Source: Flavobacteriaceae bacterium (GTDB taxonomy: Bacteria; Bacteroidota; Bacteroidia; Flavobacteriales; Flavobacteriaceae). From it: a stretch of 38,308 nt of DNA. The DNA lies in the NCBI GenBank assembly GCA_021647985.1, contig JAKITQ010000029.1:1-38308 (forward strand), written 5' to 3'. Shown here piece by piece: positions 8,690 to 17,346 of the stretch. A program made the position numbers and the translations under genes. The notes below the pieces were generated by a model. It did not search any database and had not been told where the DNA came from. It saw only the letters and a list, made by a program, of their open reading frames with translations. Positions within the stretch are counted from its first letter, which is position 1; every line of letters starts with the position of its first letter.

Positions 8690-8874
8690 TTTAACCCGAA
8701 TTATTCACGGGTTTTCGTAATGAAAAGTCAAAATACCAATATAATTGGGAAGCGCAGAAATTTTTTAGAGAAAGAATTGTAACCCAATTTTGAGCTAAAC
8801 AAATTTCGAGCATTTTCAATTATAGCAAGTAGTTTAGCTTTGTAATAGAATATCTGTGAATAATTCGGGTTAAA
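8690..8874. mobile_element. MITE-like element with IS1380-type termini
   Basis: A perfect 19-bp inverted repeat (8690-8708 and 8856-8874) encloses about 150 bases. Read as an insertion, the ends are CCCGAATTATTCAC (8695-8708) and its complement (8856-8869), each flanked by TTAA (8691-8694 and 8870-8873), which would be a 4-bp target duplication. Termini starting with CC and a 4-bp duplication fit the IS1380 family, which is common in Bacteroidota. The inside codes for nothing and holds further inverted repeats: AGCTAAAC (8793-8800) with 8832-8839, and AATTGGG (8743-8749) with 8783-8789. It lies between two convergent genes, ending just before the ybdG stop. Family link is inference from the ends. 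Confidence 0.6.
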
Positions 8875-8877
8875 TCA

Positions 8878-10119
8878 TCAAGTGGTTGTTAAATTATTGG
8901 GTAATTCAAATATCTCTAAATCAAAATATGGTACAGAAGCAATCACATGGTCAAAAATATCAGCCATAATATATTCATAATTTTGCCAACGTTTATCACT
9001 ACTAAAAGCATAAATTTCGATAGGAATACCTTGTGAGGTTGGTGCTAATTGCCGAGTCATAATCATCATGTCTTTATGAATTGCAGAATGATTTTCAATA
9101 TATGTTTCAATATATTTTCTAAATACACCTATGTTAGTTAGGTTTCTCCCGTTGATCAATAAGGCTTTATTTGCATTGGTTTGTTTATTGTGATACTCTA
9201 TATCCGCATGACGGGTATTTATATAATTTGCTATTATTTCAATGTTCTTCAGCTTTTCTATATCGGTATTATTTAAGTATTTAATGCTGTTTTGTTTAAT
9301 GATTACCGCTCGTTTGATTCGTCTTCCATCAGATTCTTCCATGCCACGCCAGTTTTTAAATGAATCGGATATCAAGGCGTAAGTAGGTATAGTGGTAATC
9401 GTTTTATCAAAATTTTGGACTTTTACAGTGGCGAGATTTATTTCAATTACATCACCATCAGCTCCAAATTTTTCAAATGTAATCCAATCACCAATACGAA
9501 CCATATCATTTACAGAAACTTGTATACTAGCTACAAAGCCTAAAATAGTATCTTTAAAAACGAGAATGATTACAGCAGAAGCTGCTCCAAGTGTAGTTAA
9601 GAATGAGATAAATGGGATTCCTGTTATTATAGCAAAAGATGATAGAATTCCAATGGTCCAAATAAATATTATAATCACTTGTGTATAACTATTTATTGGT
9701 TTGTCTTTTAGTCGCGATACGGTTTTAAAATAGTCTTTAAATGTATTTAAAATACTTCTTAAGATCCAAATGGTTAAAACGATGGAAAAAACTTGTAAGC
9801 CTCTTTCTATAATATTTTCAAAGTATTGAAAATCAATAAAAACAAATGGCACCAATTCTAAAGCAATAATAAGTGGAATAATATGGGCAATATTTCTTGG
9901 TACCTTATTGGCTACCAAAAAATTATCAAAGTTTGTCTTTGTTGTTTCTGAATATTGGTGAAAAAGGTTTACTAATATTTTTCTGGTGATAAAATCAATA
10001 AGAAATACAATTAGAAGTAGAATTAATAATAAACCAAATAAATTTAAATATCTAGCTGATGATTCTGTAAATCCAAATGTTAAAAGATAATCATATATTA
10101 AATGGGAGATATTATTCAT
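8878..10119 (-). CDS. ybdG: Mechanosensitive ion channel, YbdG type (MscS family)
   Basis: The 413-residue inner-membrane protein has about five hydrophobic segments in the first 190 residues (near 28-45, 72-92, 103-122, 147-168, 172-192), then the MscS pore and beta domain. The block VFKDTILGFVASIQVSVNDM followed by GDWITFEKFGADGDVIEI and TTIPTYALISDSFKNWRGM, then GRRIKRA, and the C-terminal MTRQLAP.SQGIPIEIYAF matches E. coli YbdG (415 aa) in order and length as I recall it. YbdG gives a small mechanosensitive conductance and helps in mild osmotic downshock. A reverse -7 element (CAAAAATA, 10144-10151) lies just upstream. It converges with the helicase gene across the MITE candidate. Family is secure; the YbdG subgroup is well supported. 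Confidence 0.92.
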   Translation of the reverse strand: MNNISHLIYDYLLTFGFTESSARYLNLFGLLLILLLIVFLIDFITRKILVNLFHQYSETTKTNFDNFLVANKVPRNIAHIIPLIIALELVPFVFIDFQYFENIIERGLQVFSIVLTIWILRSILNTFKDYFKTVSRLKDKPINSYTQVIIIFIWTIGILSSFAIITGIPFISFLTTLGAASAVIILVFKDTILGFVASIQVSVNDMVRIGDWITFEKFGADGDVIEINLATVKVQNFDKTITTIPTYALISDSFKNWRGMEESDGRRIKRAVIIKQNSIKYLNNTDIEKLKNIEIIANYINTRHADIEYHNKQTNANKALLINGRNLTNIGVFRKYIETYIENHSAIHKDMMIMTRQLAPTSQGIPIEIYAFSSDKRWQNYEYIMADIFDHVIASVPYFDLEIFELPNNLTTT

Positions 10120-10258
10120 GTGAAATCAAATTAATTAAAGATGCAAAAATAAACAGTTTCACCATATAAAATAGAGATTAATTTTTATAATATAAATAAA
10201 TTTTATAGTGGTATCATTTAAATAAAGACTAAACAGATAAATTTATCTTTTAATTGCT

Positions 10259-10266
10259 TATTTTTG
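10259..10266 (+). promoter_or_regulatory. Candidate -7 element of the metal-efflux operon
   Basis: TATTTTTG matches the TAnnTTTG consensus exactly, but no TTG is found at the -33 spacing. If real, transcription would start near 10273, which rules out the TTG at 10264 as a start and points to the ATG at 10276. Confidence 0.35.
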
Positions 10267-10275
10267 TATTTGAAA

Positions 10276-10668
10276 ATGGGTGCTAAATTATTTTCCATAT
10301 TATTAACAAGTTTTATACTTTTTCAAAGTTTAAATATTCATTTTAATGATTTATGCAAACTCAATGAATTGGTTGAACATATTCAATATCATGCTGATAA
10401 TTACGACGATGATATTTTTACTTTTTTTTCAAAACACTATGGAGAATTAAAAGAAAACCACAGTAAAAATCACCAAAAAGAGGATCATAATCAATTGCCT
10501 TTTGATCAAGACTACAGTATCAATCATATAATTGTTTATATTTTATTTAAAATAAAACATACGGATCTACAACAATTATTTACTTACCAAAACGGAAGGT
10601 TTTTCTATCAAGAAAACTATGCTTCACTTGATGAAACCGATATTTTTCAACCTCCCCAAATAGCTTAA
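10276..10668 (+). CDS. Small His-rich exported protein, head of metal-efflux operon
   Basis: A 130-residue protein with an N-terminal hydrophobic segment (MGAKLFSILLTSFILFQSLN), so exported or membrane-anchored. The rest holds nine histidines and many acidic residues, including a cluster ENHSKNHQKEDHNQLPF and two conserved-looking cysteine/acidic positions near FNDLCKLNELVEHIQYH. Metal binding is a reasonable inference. I do not recognise a named domain, but small His-rich proteins of this kind commonly precede CzcA-type pumps in Flavobacteria. I chose the ATG at 10276 over the upstream TTG (10264) because the latter overlaps a -7 element. The pump gene begins 139 bases downstream in the same orientation. 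A role as periplasmic metal chaperone or sensor is possible but unproven. Confidence 0.7.
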   Translation: MGAKLFSILLTSFILFQSLNIHFNDLCKLNELVEHIQYHADNYDDDIFTFFSKHYGELKENHSKNHQKEDHNQLPFDQDYSINHIIVYILFKIKHTDLQQLFTYQNGRFFYQENYASLDETDIFQPPQIA

Positions 10669-10759
10669 TTCATTTTAGTTAAAATCATTGATATATTTTA
10701 TTAGTATAAAAATACTTTTAGGGTAAATATATATGGTATTTAATGTTTTATCAATAGTC

Positions 10760-10778
10760 TCTCAATTTGTTCTTGAGA
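10760..10778. promoter_or_regulatory. Small inverted repeat upstream of czcA
   Basis: TCTCAA and TTGAGA are 6-bp inverted arms separated by seven bases, 30 bases before the czcA start, in an otherwise AT-rich spacer. The size fits an operator for a dimeric regulator, but no regulator gene is adjacent and short repeats arise by chance. Confidence 0.2.
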
Positions 10779-10807
10779 AGAATAACTTTATATAATACAA
10801 ATTAATT

Positions 10808-13800
10808 ATGTTATCAAAAATTATAAAATTCAGCTTAAATAATAAGCTAATAGTTTTCTTATTTACCGCGTTTATCATTGGTTTCGGTTTCTATTCTCTT
10901 AGTCAAATACCAATTGGTGCTGTACCCGATGTAACTAATAATCAAGTTCAGGTTATTACCACATCAAAAAATTTATCAACCCAAGATATTGAACAATTTA
11001 TAACCTATCCGGTAGAAATAGAAATGTCTAATTTACCCGGTGTGGTTGAAATAAGATCAATTTCCAAATTTGGCTTGTCGGTTGTAACCATAGTATTTGA
11101 AGATAAGATGGGTACTTATCTTCCAAGGCAACTCATTTCTGAAAAAATTAAATCCGCTAGGGAAAAAATACCAGAAAGCTTTGGTGTTCCCCAAATGGGA
11201 CCCATAACTACTGGTTTAGGAGAAATTTATCAATATATTTTAGATACTGAACCGGGCTACGAAGATAAATTTTCAGTTACTGATTTAAGAACCATTCAAG
11301 ACTGGATTGTTAAAAGGCAATTATCTGGTATTCCTGGAGTTGTCGAAGTCAATACATGGGGTGGTTATTTAAAACAATATGAGGTTGCTATAAATACCGA
11401 AAAATTAAAGGCAATGAATATTTCTGCAATTGATGTGTATAATGCTCTTGAAAAGAACAATAGTATTGCTGGTGGCGGATATATTGAAAAATTGAATAAA
11501 GCATATTTCATTAGGGGTGAGGGACTAGTAAATAGTTTAGAAGATATAGAAAACATTGCTGTACGTTCTAGTCATCAACTTCCTATATATATTAAGGATG
11601 TGGCTCATGTAAGTTTTGGAACTGCTAACCGTTTTGGTGCAATTACAGGTAATGGACAAGGAGAAAAGGTATTGGGGCAGGTGATGATGTTAAAGGGTGG
11701 CAACTCTAAAAAAGTAATAGAAGCTGTAAAATCTAGAGTAGCAACTATTTCTAAATCACTACCTAAGGGAGTTATTATCAACCCCTTTTTAGAACGAAGT
11801 GAGTTAATTGCAAAGACTACACATACCGTTGCTGAGAATCTTTTGCTGGGTTGTTTAATCGTAATTTTTATAGTAGTTCTATTACTCGGTAGCTTTCGCT
11901 CGGGTTTGGTAGTTGCTTCGGTAATTCCGATGACTCTTTTATTTGCGCTTTCATTGATGTATCTATTTGGTGTAGATGCAAATTTAATGAGCTTGGGTGC
12001 CATAGATTTTGGAATTATAATTGACGGATCAGTAATTATCGTTGAATATATAGCATTTCAAATTACTTCAAATAGAAAAGAATTATTAAAACTAAAACCT
12101 ATTGAAAAACAACAAGCCATTGATGAAATAACACATAAAAGTTCCTCTAAAATGATGAATTCTGCAGTTTTTGGGCAACTTATTATTTTAATCGTATTTA
12201 TACCGATACTTTCTTTAACAGGAGTTGAGGGTAAAATGTTTAAACCCATGGCTTTAACCTTTAGTTTTGCCCTAATTGGTGCAATGATTTTTGGATTGAC
12301 TTATGTACCAGTAATGTCATCTATATTTTTAAAACCAACAAAATTATCATCAAAAAACATATCCGTTAGATTGATGAAATTTTTAAGTGAAGTTTATGAA
12401 CCAACTATTAGATGGGCCTTAAAAAGTAAAAGTTTGGTATTAGGTTTAGCTTCTTCATTACTAATATTTTCAATTTATCTTTTTACCACTATGGGAGGTG
12501 AATTTGTTCCAACGCTAGATGAAGGAGACTTTGTAATTCAACCTATATTAAAAACTGGTACATCTTTGAGTAAAACGATTGAAACAACAACTAAAATAGA
12601 GAAGATTTTATTAGAAAATTTTCCAGAAGTGGATCAGGTAGTAAGTAGAATAGGGGCTGCGGAAATTCCAACAGACCCAATGTCTATGGAAGAGAGTGAT
12701 GTAATAATCAAACTAAAACCTAAAAGTGAATGGGTTTCGGCTAAAACTAAAGATGAACTTGCCGATAAGTTTAAGGAAGCATTAAAAATTATTCCAGGAA
12801 TGGAAGTAGAATTTACACAACCTATAGAAATGCGTTTTAATGAATTAATAACTGGTGTTAAAGCAGATATCGCAATCAAAATATTTGGTGAAGACCTTGA
12901 AATTTTAAGTAAAAAAGGAAATGAAATTAAAAACTTAATTAAAAATGTAGAAGGAGCATCAGATATTTCAGTAGAAAAAATAGTAGGACTGCCACAAATG
13001 AGTATTGTTTATGACCGAAAAAAGGTAGCGCGATATGGTTTGGATATCGAAGAGATTAACAATATGATTTCCATGGGTTTTTCTGGAGCTGTTGTTGGAA
13101 ATGTGTTTGAAGGTGAAAAACGTTTTGAGTTGGTAATTAGACTCGACAAACTGAGTAGATCTGGTATTTCTAGTATTGAAAACCTTTATATTGATACGCC
13201 ATATGGAGGAAAAATACCATTAAATGAATTGGCAGCTATTAATTATAGCAAAGGCCCTGCAAAAATATCAAGAGACGATACAAAACGAAGAATTGTAGTA
13301 GGTATAAATGTACGTAACCGAGATTTAAAATCGGTTGTTGAAGACATACAAGAACTAATCGATGAAAATATTAAAATTCCTGTAGGGTATTCAATTACTT
13401 ATGGTGGTCAGTTTGAAAATTTACAAAGGGCCAAAGCTCGATTAAAGATTGCCGTACCAATTGCCTTGGCATTGATTTTTTTACTTCTATATTTTGCTTT
13501 TAATTCCGCCAGTGAAGCTTTAATGATCTATTCGGCAATACCTCTCTCTGCTGTTGGTGGTGTATTATTATTATGGATTAGAGATTTACCATTTAGTATC
13601 TCAGCGGGTGTAGGGTTTATAGCATTATTTGGTATAGCCGTTTTAAACGGAATCGTTTTGATAGAACATTTTAAAGAATTAAAACAAGAAGGGATGGATG
13701 ACATAAATGAAAGAATAATTAAAGGAACAAAAGAGCGACTCAGACCAGTAATCTTAACAGCAGCAGCAGCAGCACTAGGTTTTTTACCTATGGCAATTTC

Positions 13801-15145
13801 AACAAATGCTGGGGCGGAAGTTCAAAGACCATTGGCAACAGTGGTAATTGGTGGTTTGGTATCATCAACTTTGTTAACCATGCTGGTGTTACCTGTTTTA
13901 TATTCAATTTTTGATAAAAAAAGAGCAACAGGAAAAAGAAAGAGGCTCCATATAAAAATAATAGGAACCTTTTTAATACTATTGGGTTTGACGATTCCGA
14001 CCAATGCACAAGAATTAAATTCTTTAAGTTTAGATGAAGTCTACAATCTAGCTTTAGAAAATAATTCGAACTTAAAGGTCTTATCTTTAAAGGTTACTAA
14101 GGCAGAAACTCTTATTGGAAATGCATTTAGCTTTGATAAAACTGAAATTTATTATAGCTATGATGAAAATAATATAGCTATTAATAATCAGCCATTGAAA
14201 GTATTTGGTATAAGGCAAGACTTTTTATTTCCTACCATTTATTTTGCAGGAAAAAAAGTTAATAAGGCCTCATATAATGTGGAATCAAGTTCATTTGAGA
14301 TCAAAAGAAAAATGTTAATACGAGAGGTTACTACAGCGTATTATCAATTGCAATATGAATTTGAAAAGGAATATGTGTATAGAAAGTTAGATAGTTTTTA
14401 CATCACTTTTGCACATGCGGCGAAAAGAAGATTTGAAACTGGTGAAACCAATTATTTGGAGAAGATCACATCACGAGCCAAGCAAAAACAAATGCAAACA
14501 AATTATAAACAATCAAAAGAAGATGTTGGTTTGGCCTATGTTAATTTGAAAAAATTAATTCAGAGTGATAGCGCATTTACTATTAAACCAGAAAAAATAA
14601 AGAAACTTGATGTACTAATACTTTCATTAGAGGAAGATATAGGAATCACATATTTTGAAAATATGAAATCATTATTCCTTGCAAAAAGAAGTTTTGAAAA
14701 ACAACAATTATTACCTGATATAAGCTTTAATTATTTTCAGGGTTCTAATACGGATTTAAATTTCAATCTTACAGGTTATCAGTTTGGCCTAAAAATACCA
14801 TTATTATTTAGCGGAAATTCATCTAAAATCAAAGCATCAAAAATAGCAATGGAAATTATAGAAGAAGAATCAAAAAGTTATAAAATCAATTTAAATGCCA
14901 AACAAAATTTATTATTATCCGCATTGAGAAAGTATAATGAGGCACTTATTTATTATGATGAAGAAGGGAAAACCCTATCTGAAGAGATTTTCAAAACAGC
15001 AAAATTTAGTTATGAAAGTGGTGAAATTGACTTTTTTCAGTATATCCAAAGTTTAGAAAATGCATTTGGAATACTACTAATTTATTTAGACAATTTAAAC
15101 ATGTATAACCAAACCGTAATTAAAATTAATTATTTAACCTTATAA
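10808..15145 (+). CDS. czcA: CzcA-type heavy-metal RND pump fused to a TolC/CzcC-like factor
   Basis: A 1445-residue fusion. Residues about 1-1038 are a full HME-RND proton antiporter with the usual 12 membrane helices and two periplasmic loops. The proton-relay motif in helix IV is D400-F-G...D406-G-S...E413, which matches the D402/D408/E415 pattern of Cupriavidus CzcA and argues for divalent Zn/Co/Cd over Cu/Ag. A basic stretch and a hydrophobic run ending TNAQE (about 1043-1069) then precede about 378 residues of outer-membrane factor (SLDEVYNLALENNSNLK, FLFPTIYFAGKKV), a TolC/CzcC-like domain. Such fusions are known in Bacteroidota. The joint looks like a signal peptide with a cleavage site after A1067, so the chain may be cut in two. 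The adaptor gene follows after 10 bases. Confidence 0.93.
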   Translation: MLSKIIKFSLNNKLIVFLFTAFIIGFGFYSLSQIPIGAVPDVTNNQVQVITTSKNLSTQDIEQFITYPVEIEMSNLPGVVEIRSISKFGLSVVTIVFEDKMGTYLPRQLISEKIKSAREKIPESFGVPQMGPITTGLGEIYQYILDTEPGYEDKFSVTDLRTIQDWIVKRQLSGIPGVVEVNTWGGYLKQYEVAINTEKLKAMNISAIDVYNALEKNNSIAGGGYIEKLNKAYFIRGEGLVNSLEDIENIAVRSSHQLPIYIKDVAHVSFGTANRFGAITGNGQGEKVLGQVMMLKGGNSKKVIEAVKSRVATISKSLPKGVIINPFLERSELIAKTTHTVAENLLLGCLIVIFIVVLLLGSFRSGLVVASVIPMTLLFALSLMYLFGVDANLMSLGAIDFGIIIDGSVIIVEYIAFQITSNRKELLKLKPIEKQQAIDEITHKSSSKMMNSAVFGQLIILIVFIPILSLTGVEGKMFKPMALTFSFALIGAMIFGLTYVPVMSSIFLKPTKLSSKNISVRLMKFLSEVYEPTIRWALKSKSLVLGLASSLLIFSIYLFTTMGGEFVPTLDEGDFVIQPILKTGTSLSKTIETTTKIEKILLENFPEVDQVVSRIGAAEIPTDPMSMEESDVIIKLKPKSEWVSAKTKDELADKFKEALKIIPGMEVEFTQPIEMRFNELITGVKADIAIKIFGEDLEILSKKGNEIKNLIKNVEGASDISVEKIVGLPQMSIVYDRKKVARYGLDIEEINNMISMGFSGAVVGNVFEGEKRFELVIRLDKLSRSGISSIENLYIDTPYGGKIPLNELAAINYSKGPAKISRDDTKRRIVVGINVRNRDLKSVVEDIQELIDENIKIPVGYSITYGGQFENLQRAKARLKIAVPIALALIFLLLYFAFNSASEALMIYSAIPLSAVGGVLLLWIRDLPFSISAGVGFIALFGIAVLNGIVLIEHFKELKQEGMDDINERIIKGTKERLRPVILTAAAAALGFLPMAISTNAGAEVQRPLATVVIGGLVSSTLLTMLVLPVLYSIFDKKRATGKRKRLHIKIIGTFLILLGLTIPTNAQELNSLSLDEVYNLALENNSNLKVLSLKVTKAETLIGNAFSFDKTEIYYSYDENNIAINNQPLKVFGIRQDFLFPTIYFAGKKVNKASYNVESSSFEIKRKMLIREVTTAYYQLQYEFEKEYVYRKLDSFYITFAHAAKRRFETGETNYLEKITSRAKQKQMQTNYKQSKEDVGLAYVNLKKLIQSDSAFTIKPEKIKKLDVLILSLEEDIGITYFENMKSLFLAKRSFEKQQLLPDISFNYFQGSNTDLNFNLTGYQFGLKIPLLFSGNSSKIKASKIAMEIIEEESKSYKINLNAKQNLLLSALRKYNEALIYYDEEGKTLSEEIFKTAKFSYESGEIDFFQYIQSLENAFGILLIYLDNLNMYNQTVIKINYLTL

Positions 15146-15155
15146 AAATATTACA

Positions 15156-16307
15156 ATGAATTACCATATAAAATACAGCTTAGTTTTTTTTCTACTCATT
15201 ATTTCTTTTGGGTGTAAGAAGGTAGAAAATGAATCAAAAGTTTCCATTGAAACAAATAAGAGCACCGCGATAATTAATGAAACGATAACTGTTTCAACCG
15301 AACAATTTCAAAGCGAAAAGATGCAATTAATAAAAACACAAGAACATCCTTTTCCATCATTGATACGAACTACAGGAATGATAGATGTGCCACCAAGTAG
15401 TAAGGCAGTGATAAGTGCTTATATAGGAGGGTATATAAAAAAATCACTCCTTTTAATAGGCGATAAAGTTAAAAAGGGGCAGCCTTTGGTAACTATTGAA
15501 AATTTAGAATTCATTCAAATGCAACAAGATTTTTTGGAAATTTCTGAGCAATTAATTTATTTAAAATCTGAATATGAGCGTCAAAAAGTATTATTTAACG
15601 AAAAAATATCTTCAAAAAAGAGTTATTTAAAGGCTCAAAGTGAATATAAAAAAATAAATGCGCAATACAATGGTTTACATAAAAAATTAAAATTATTAAA
15701 TATTAATCCAAACTTAGTTGGTAAGGGTGAATTTACTTCATTATCAACAATTTACGCACCAATAAGTGGTAGTATTACCGATGTAAGCATAAGTACAGGT
15801 TCCTATATTTCACCAGCAGATCAAATAATGGAAATTGTAAATACAGAACACATTCATATTGAGTTAAGAGTCTTTGAAAAAGATGTTTTAAAAATAAAAA
15901 AGGGTCAGAAAGTAATTTTTAGATTACCAGAATCATCAGATCAAAATTTTATGGGTACGATTCATTTAATTGGCAAATCAATAGATGAAAACAGAACCAT
16001 AAAAGTACATGCACATATGGATGAAAATATTGCACAAAATTTTATTGTTGGAATGTTCGTTGAATCTGACATTGTGATTCAAGATAAATTGTCCAAAGCT
16101 CTACCAGAAAAGGCTCTTGTAGATGTAAATGATCAAAAATTTATACTAATCTTAAAATCAAAAAATAAAGATAATTACATCTTTACCAAGAAAAAAATTG
16201 AAATAGGAGCAACATACAATGGGTATACTGAATTAATTAACAGCAATTCAATAAAAGAGAATCAAATGTTTTTATCTGGCGATTATAATTTAATTACTGA
16301 AGAATAA
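15156..16307 (+). CDS. czcB: RND periplasmic adaptor lipoprotein (CzcB-like)
   Basis: The 383-residue membrane-fusion protein links the RND pump to the outer-membrane factor. It has a lipoprotein signal with lipobox ISFGC (lipidated C20), a barrel-sandwich/lipoyl half at about 85-115 (AVISAYIGGYIKK, VKKGQPLVTIENLEF), a coiled-coil hairpin at about 118-180, the second lipoyl half (STIYAPISGSITD, STGSYISPADQIMEIV), and beta-barrel and membrane-proximal domains to the end. Length is normal. It starts 10 bases after the pump stop, so translation is probably coupled. No His-rich N-terminal metal-binding extension as in some CzcB proteins is present. Confidence 0.92.
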   Translation: MNYHIKYSLVFFLLIISFGCKKVENESKVSIETNKSTAIINETITVSTEQFQSEKMQLIKTQEHPFPSLIRTTGMIDVPPSSKAVISAYIGGYIKKSLLLIGDKVKKGQPLVTIENLEFIQMQQDFLEISEQLIYLKSEYERQKVLFNEKISSKKSYLKAQSEYKKINAQYNGLHKKLKLLNINPNLVGKGEFTSLSTIYAPISGSITDVSISTGSYISPADQIMEIVNTEHIHIELRVFEKDVLKIKKGQKVIFRLPESSDQNFMGTIHLIGKSIDENRTIKVHAHMDENIAQNFIVGMFVESDIVIQDKLSKALPEKALVDVNDQKFILILKSKNKDNYIFTKKKIEIGATYNGYTELINSNSIKENQMFLSGDYNLITEE

Positions 16308-16506
16308 TAATAATTTTTTTATATGAAAATTAAAAAATATATTGACATTCATTTGGTTAAATATATATTTTATACTCAACCTTCTTGTTCTTAAATATTT
16401 TGGTGTTAATTATTCAATTAATTATTTGATAAAAAAACATTAATAATTTCGGTAACTTTTTGCCATTAAAGACACTAATTAGGAAACTAATCCAAACATT
16501 TATATT

Positions 16507-17283
16507 ATGAAAACAATTAAATTATTAATGGTTATAATGGTTATGACCTCATTTTCAATTATTAATGCGCAATCTGCAGATGAAATTATTGCCAATTATT
16601 TTGAAAACACCGGTGGTGTTGATAACTGGGAAAATTTACAAGGTATCAAAATGAGCGCAAAAGTGAATCAAGGCGGTATGGAAATACCTCTCGAAATTGT
16701 ACAGTTAAAAGGTGGTAACCAAATGACAGTAATTAATTTTCAAGGTAAAGAAATAAAGCAAGGAGTTTTTAATGGAGAAACTTTGTGGGCAACAAATTTT
16801 ATGACACAAAAAGCTGAAAAAAATGATCAAGAAGCCACAGATAATATGATGCTTGAAAAAAATGATTTTCCAGATTCTTTTTTGAATTACAAAGAAAAAA
16901 ATTATACAGTTGAACTCTTAGGAAAAGAAACTATTGATGGTACAGAAACTTTTAAAATTAAATTGGTTAAAGAACCAATAAAAGTAGATGGTAAAGAGGA
17001 AGAAAATGTTTCTTTCTACTTTTTTGATACAGAAAACTTTGTACCATTAGTAGTACAGAGTGAAATAAAATCAGGTCAATTTAAAGGTAAGGTATCTGAG
17101 TCTAAATTTAGTGATTATCAAGAAGTTGAAGGGCTTTACTTTCCTTTTTCATTAACACAAGGTATAAAAGGCCAACCAGGTCAGGCAATAAGTATTGACA
17201 AAATTGAAATTAACCCGGTTATTGATAATAAAGAATTTGAATTTCCGGAAGAAGAGACTGTAGTTCCTGCAGAAAAGAAATAA
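16507..17283 (+). CDS. Secreted LolA-like (outer membrane lipoprotein-sorting) protein
   Basis: A 258-residue exported protein: signal peptide MKTIKLLMVIMVMTSFSIINAQ, then a beta-rich domain of the type annotated 'outer membrane lipoprotein-sorting protein' in Flavobacteriia (ADEIIANYFENTGGVDNW, then paired strands such as FKIKLVKEP and FYFFDTENFVPLVVQSE). The fold would be a half-open beta barrel that holds a lipid or hydrophobic ligand. True LolA is shorter, so this is a paralogue rather than the essential carrier. It ends in an acidic/proline tail. A terminator follows, and a 199-base spacer precedes it, so it is probably a single-gene unit. Ligand unknown. Confidence 0.7.
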   Translation: MKTIKLLMVIMVMTSFSIINAQSADEIIANYFENTGGVDNWENLQGIKMSAKVNQGGMEIPLEIVQLKGGNQMTVINFQGKEIKQGVFNGETLWATNFMTQKAEKNDQEATDNMMLEKNDFPDSFLNYKEKNYTVELLGKETIDGTETFKIKLVKEPIKVDGKEEENVSFYFFDTENFVPLVVQSEIKSGQFKGKVSESKFSDYQEVEGLYFPFSLTQGIKGQPGQAISIDKIEINPVIDNKEFEFPEEETVVPAEKK

Positions 17284-17296
17284 AATGAATCTTTAT

Positions 17297-17326
17297 ACCC
17301 TCAAAACAAAATGAGGGTTTTATTTT
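17297..17326 (+). terminator. Terminator after the LolA-like gene
   Basis: Arms ACCCTCA (17297-17303) and TGAGGGT (17312-17318) form a 7-bp stem with an 8-base loop followed by TTTATTTT. It lies 13 bases after the stop codon and before the next gene at 17347. Confidence 0.7.
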
Positions 17327-17346
17327 AAACTTCAAACACATTCAAA

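Noticed and set aside
10264..10275. TTG start giving four extra residues for the His-rich protein.
   Set aside because: It overlaps an exact -7 element, and the ATG at 10276 gives a better export segment.
13759..13775. CAG-type trinucleotide run in czcA.
   Set aside because: It codes for an alanine stretch of the TAAAAALG motif conserved in RND pumps, so it is constrained protein sequence and not a repeat tract of interest.
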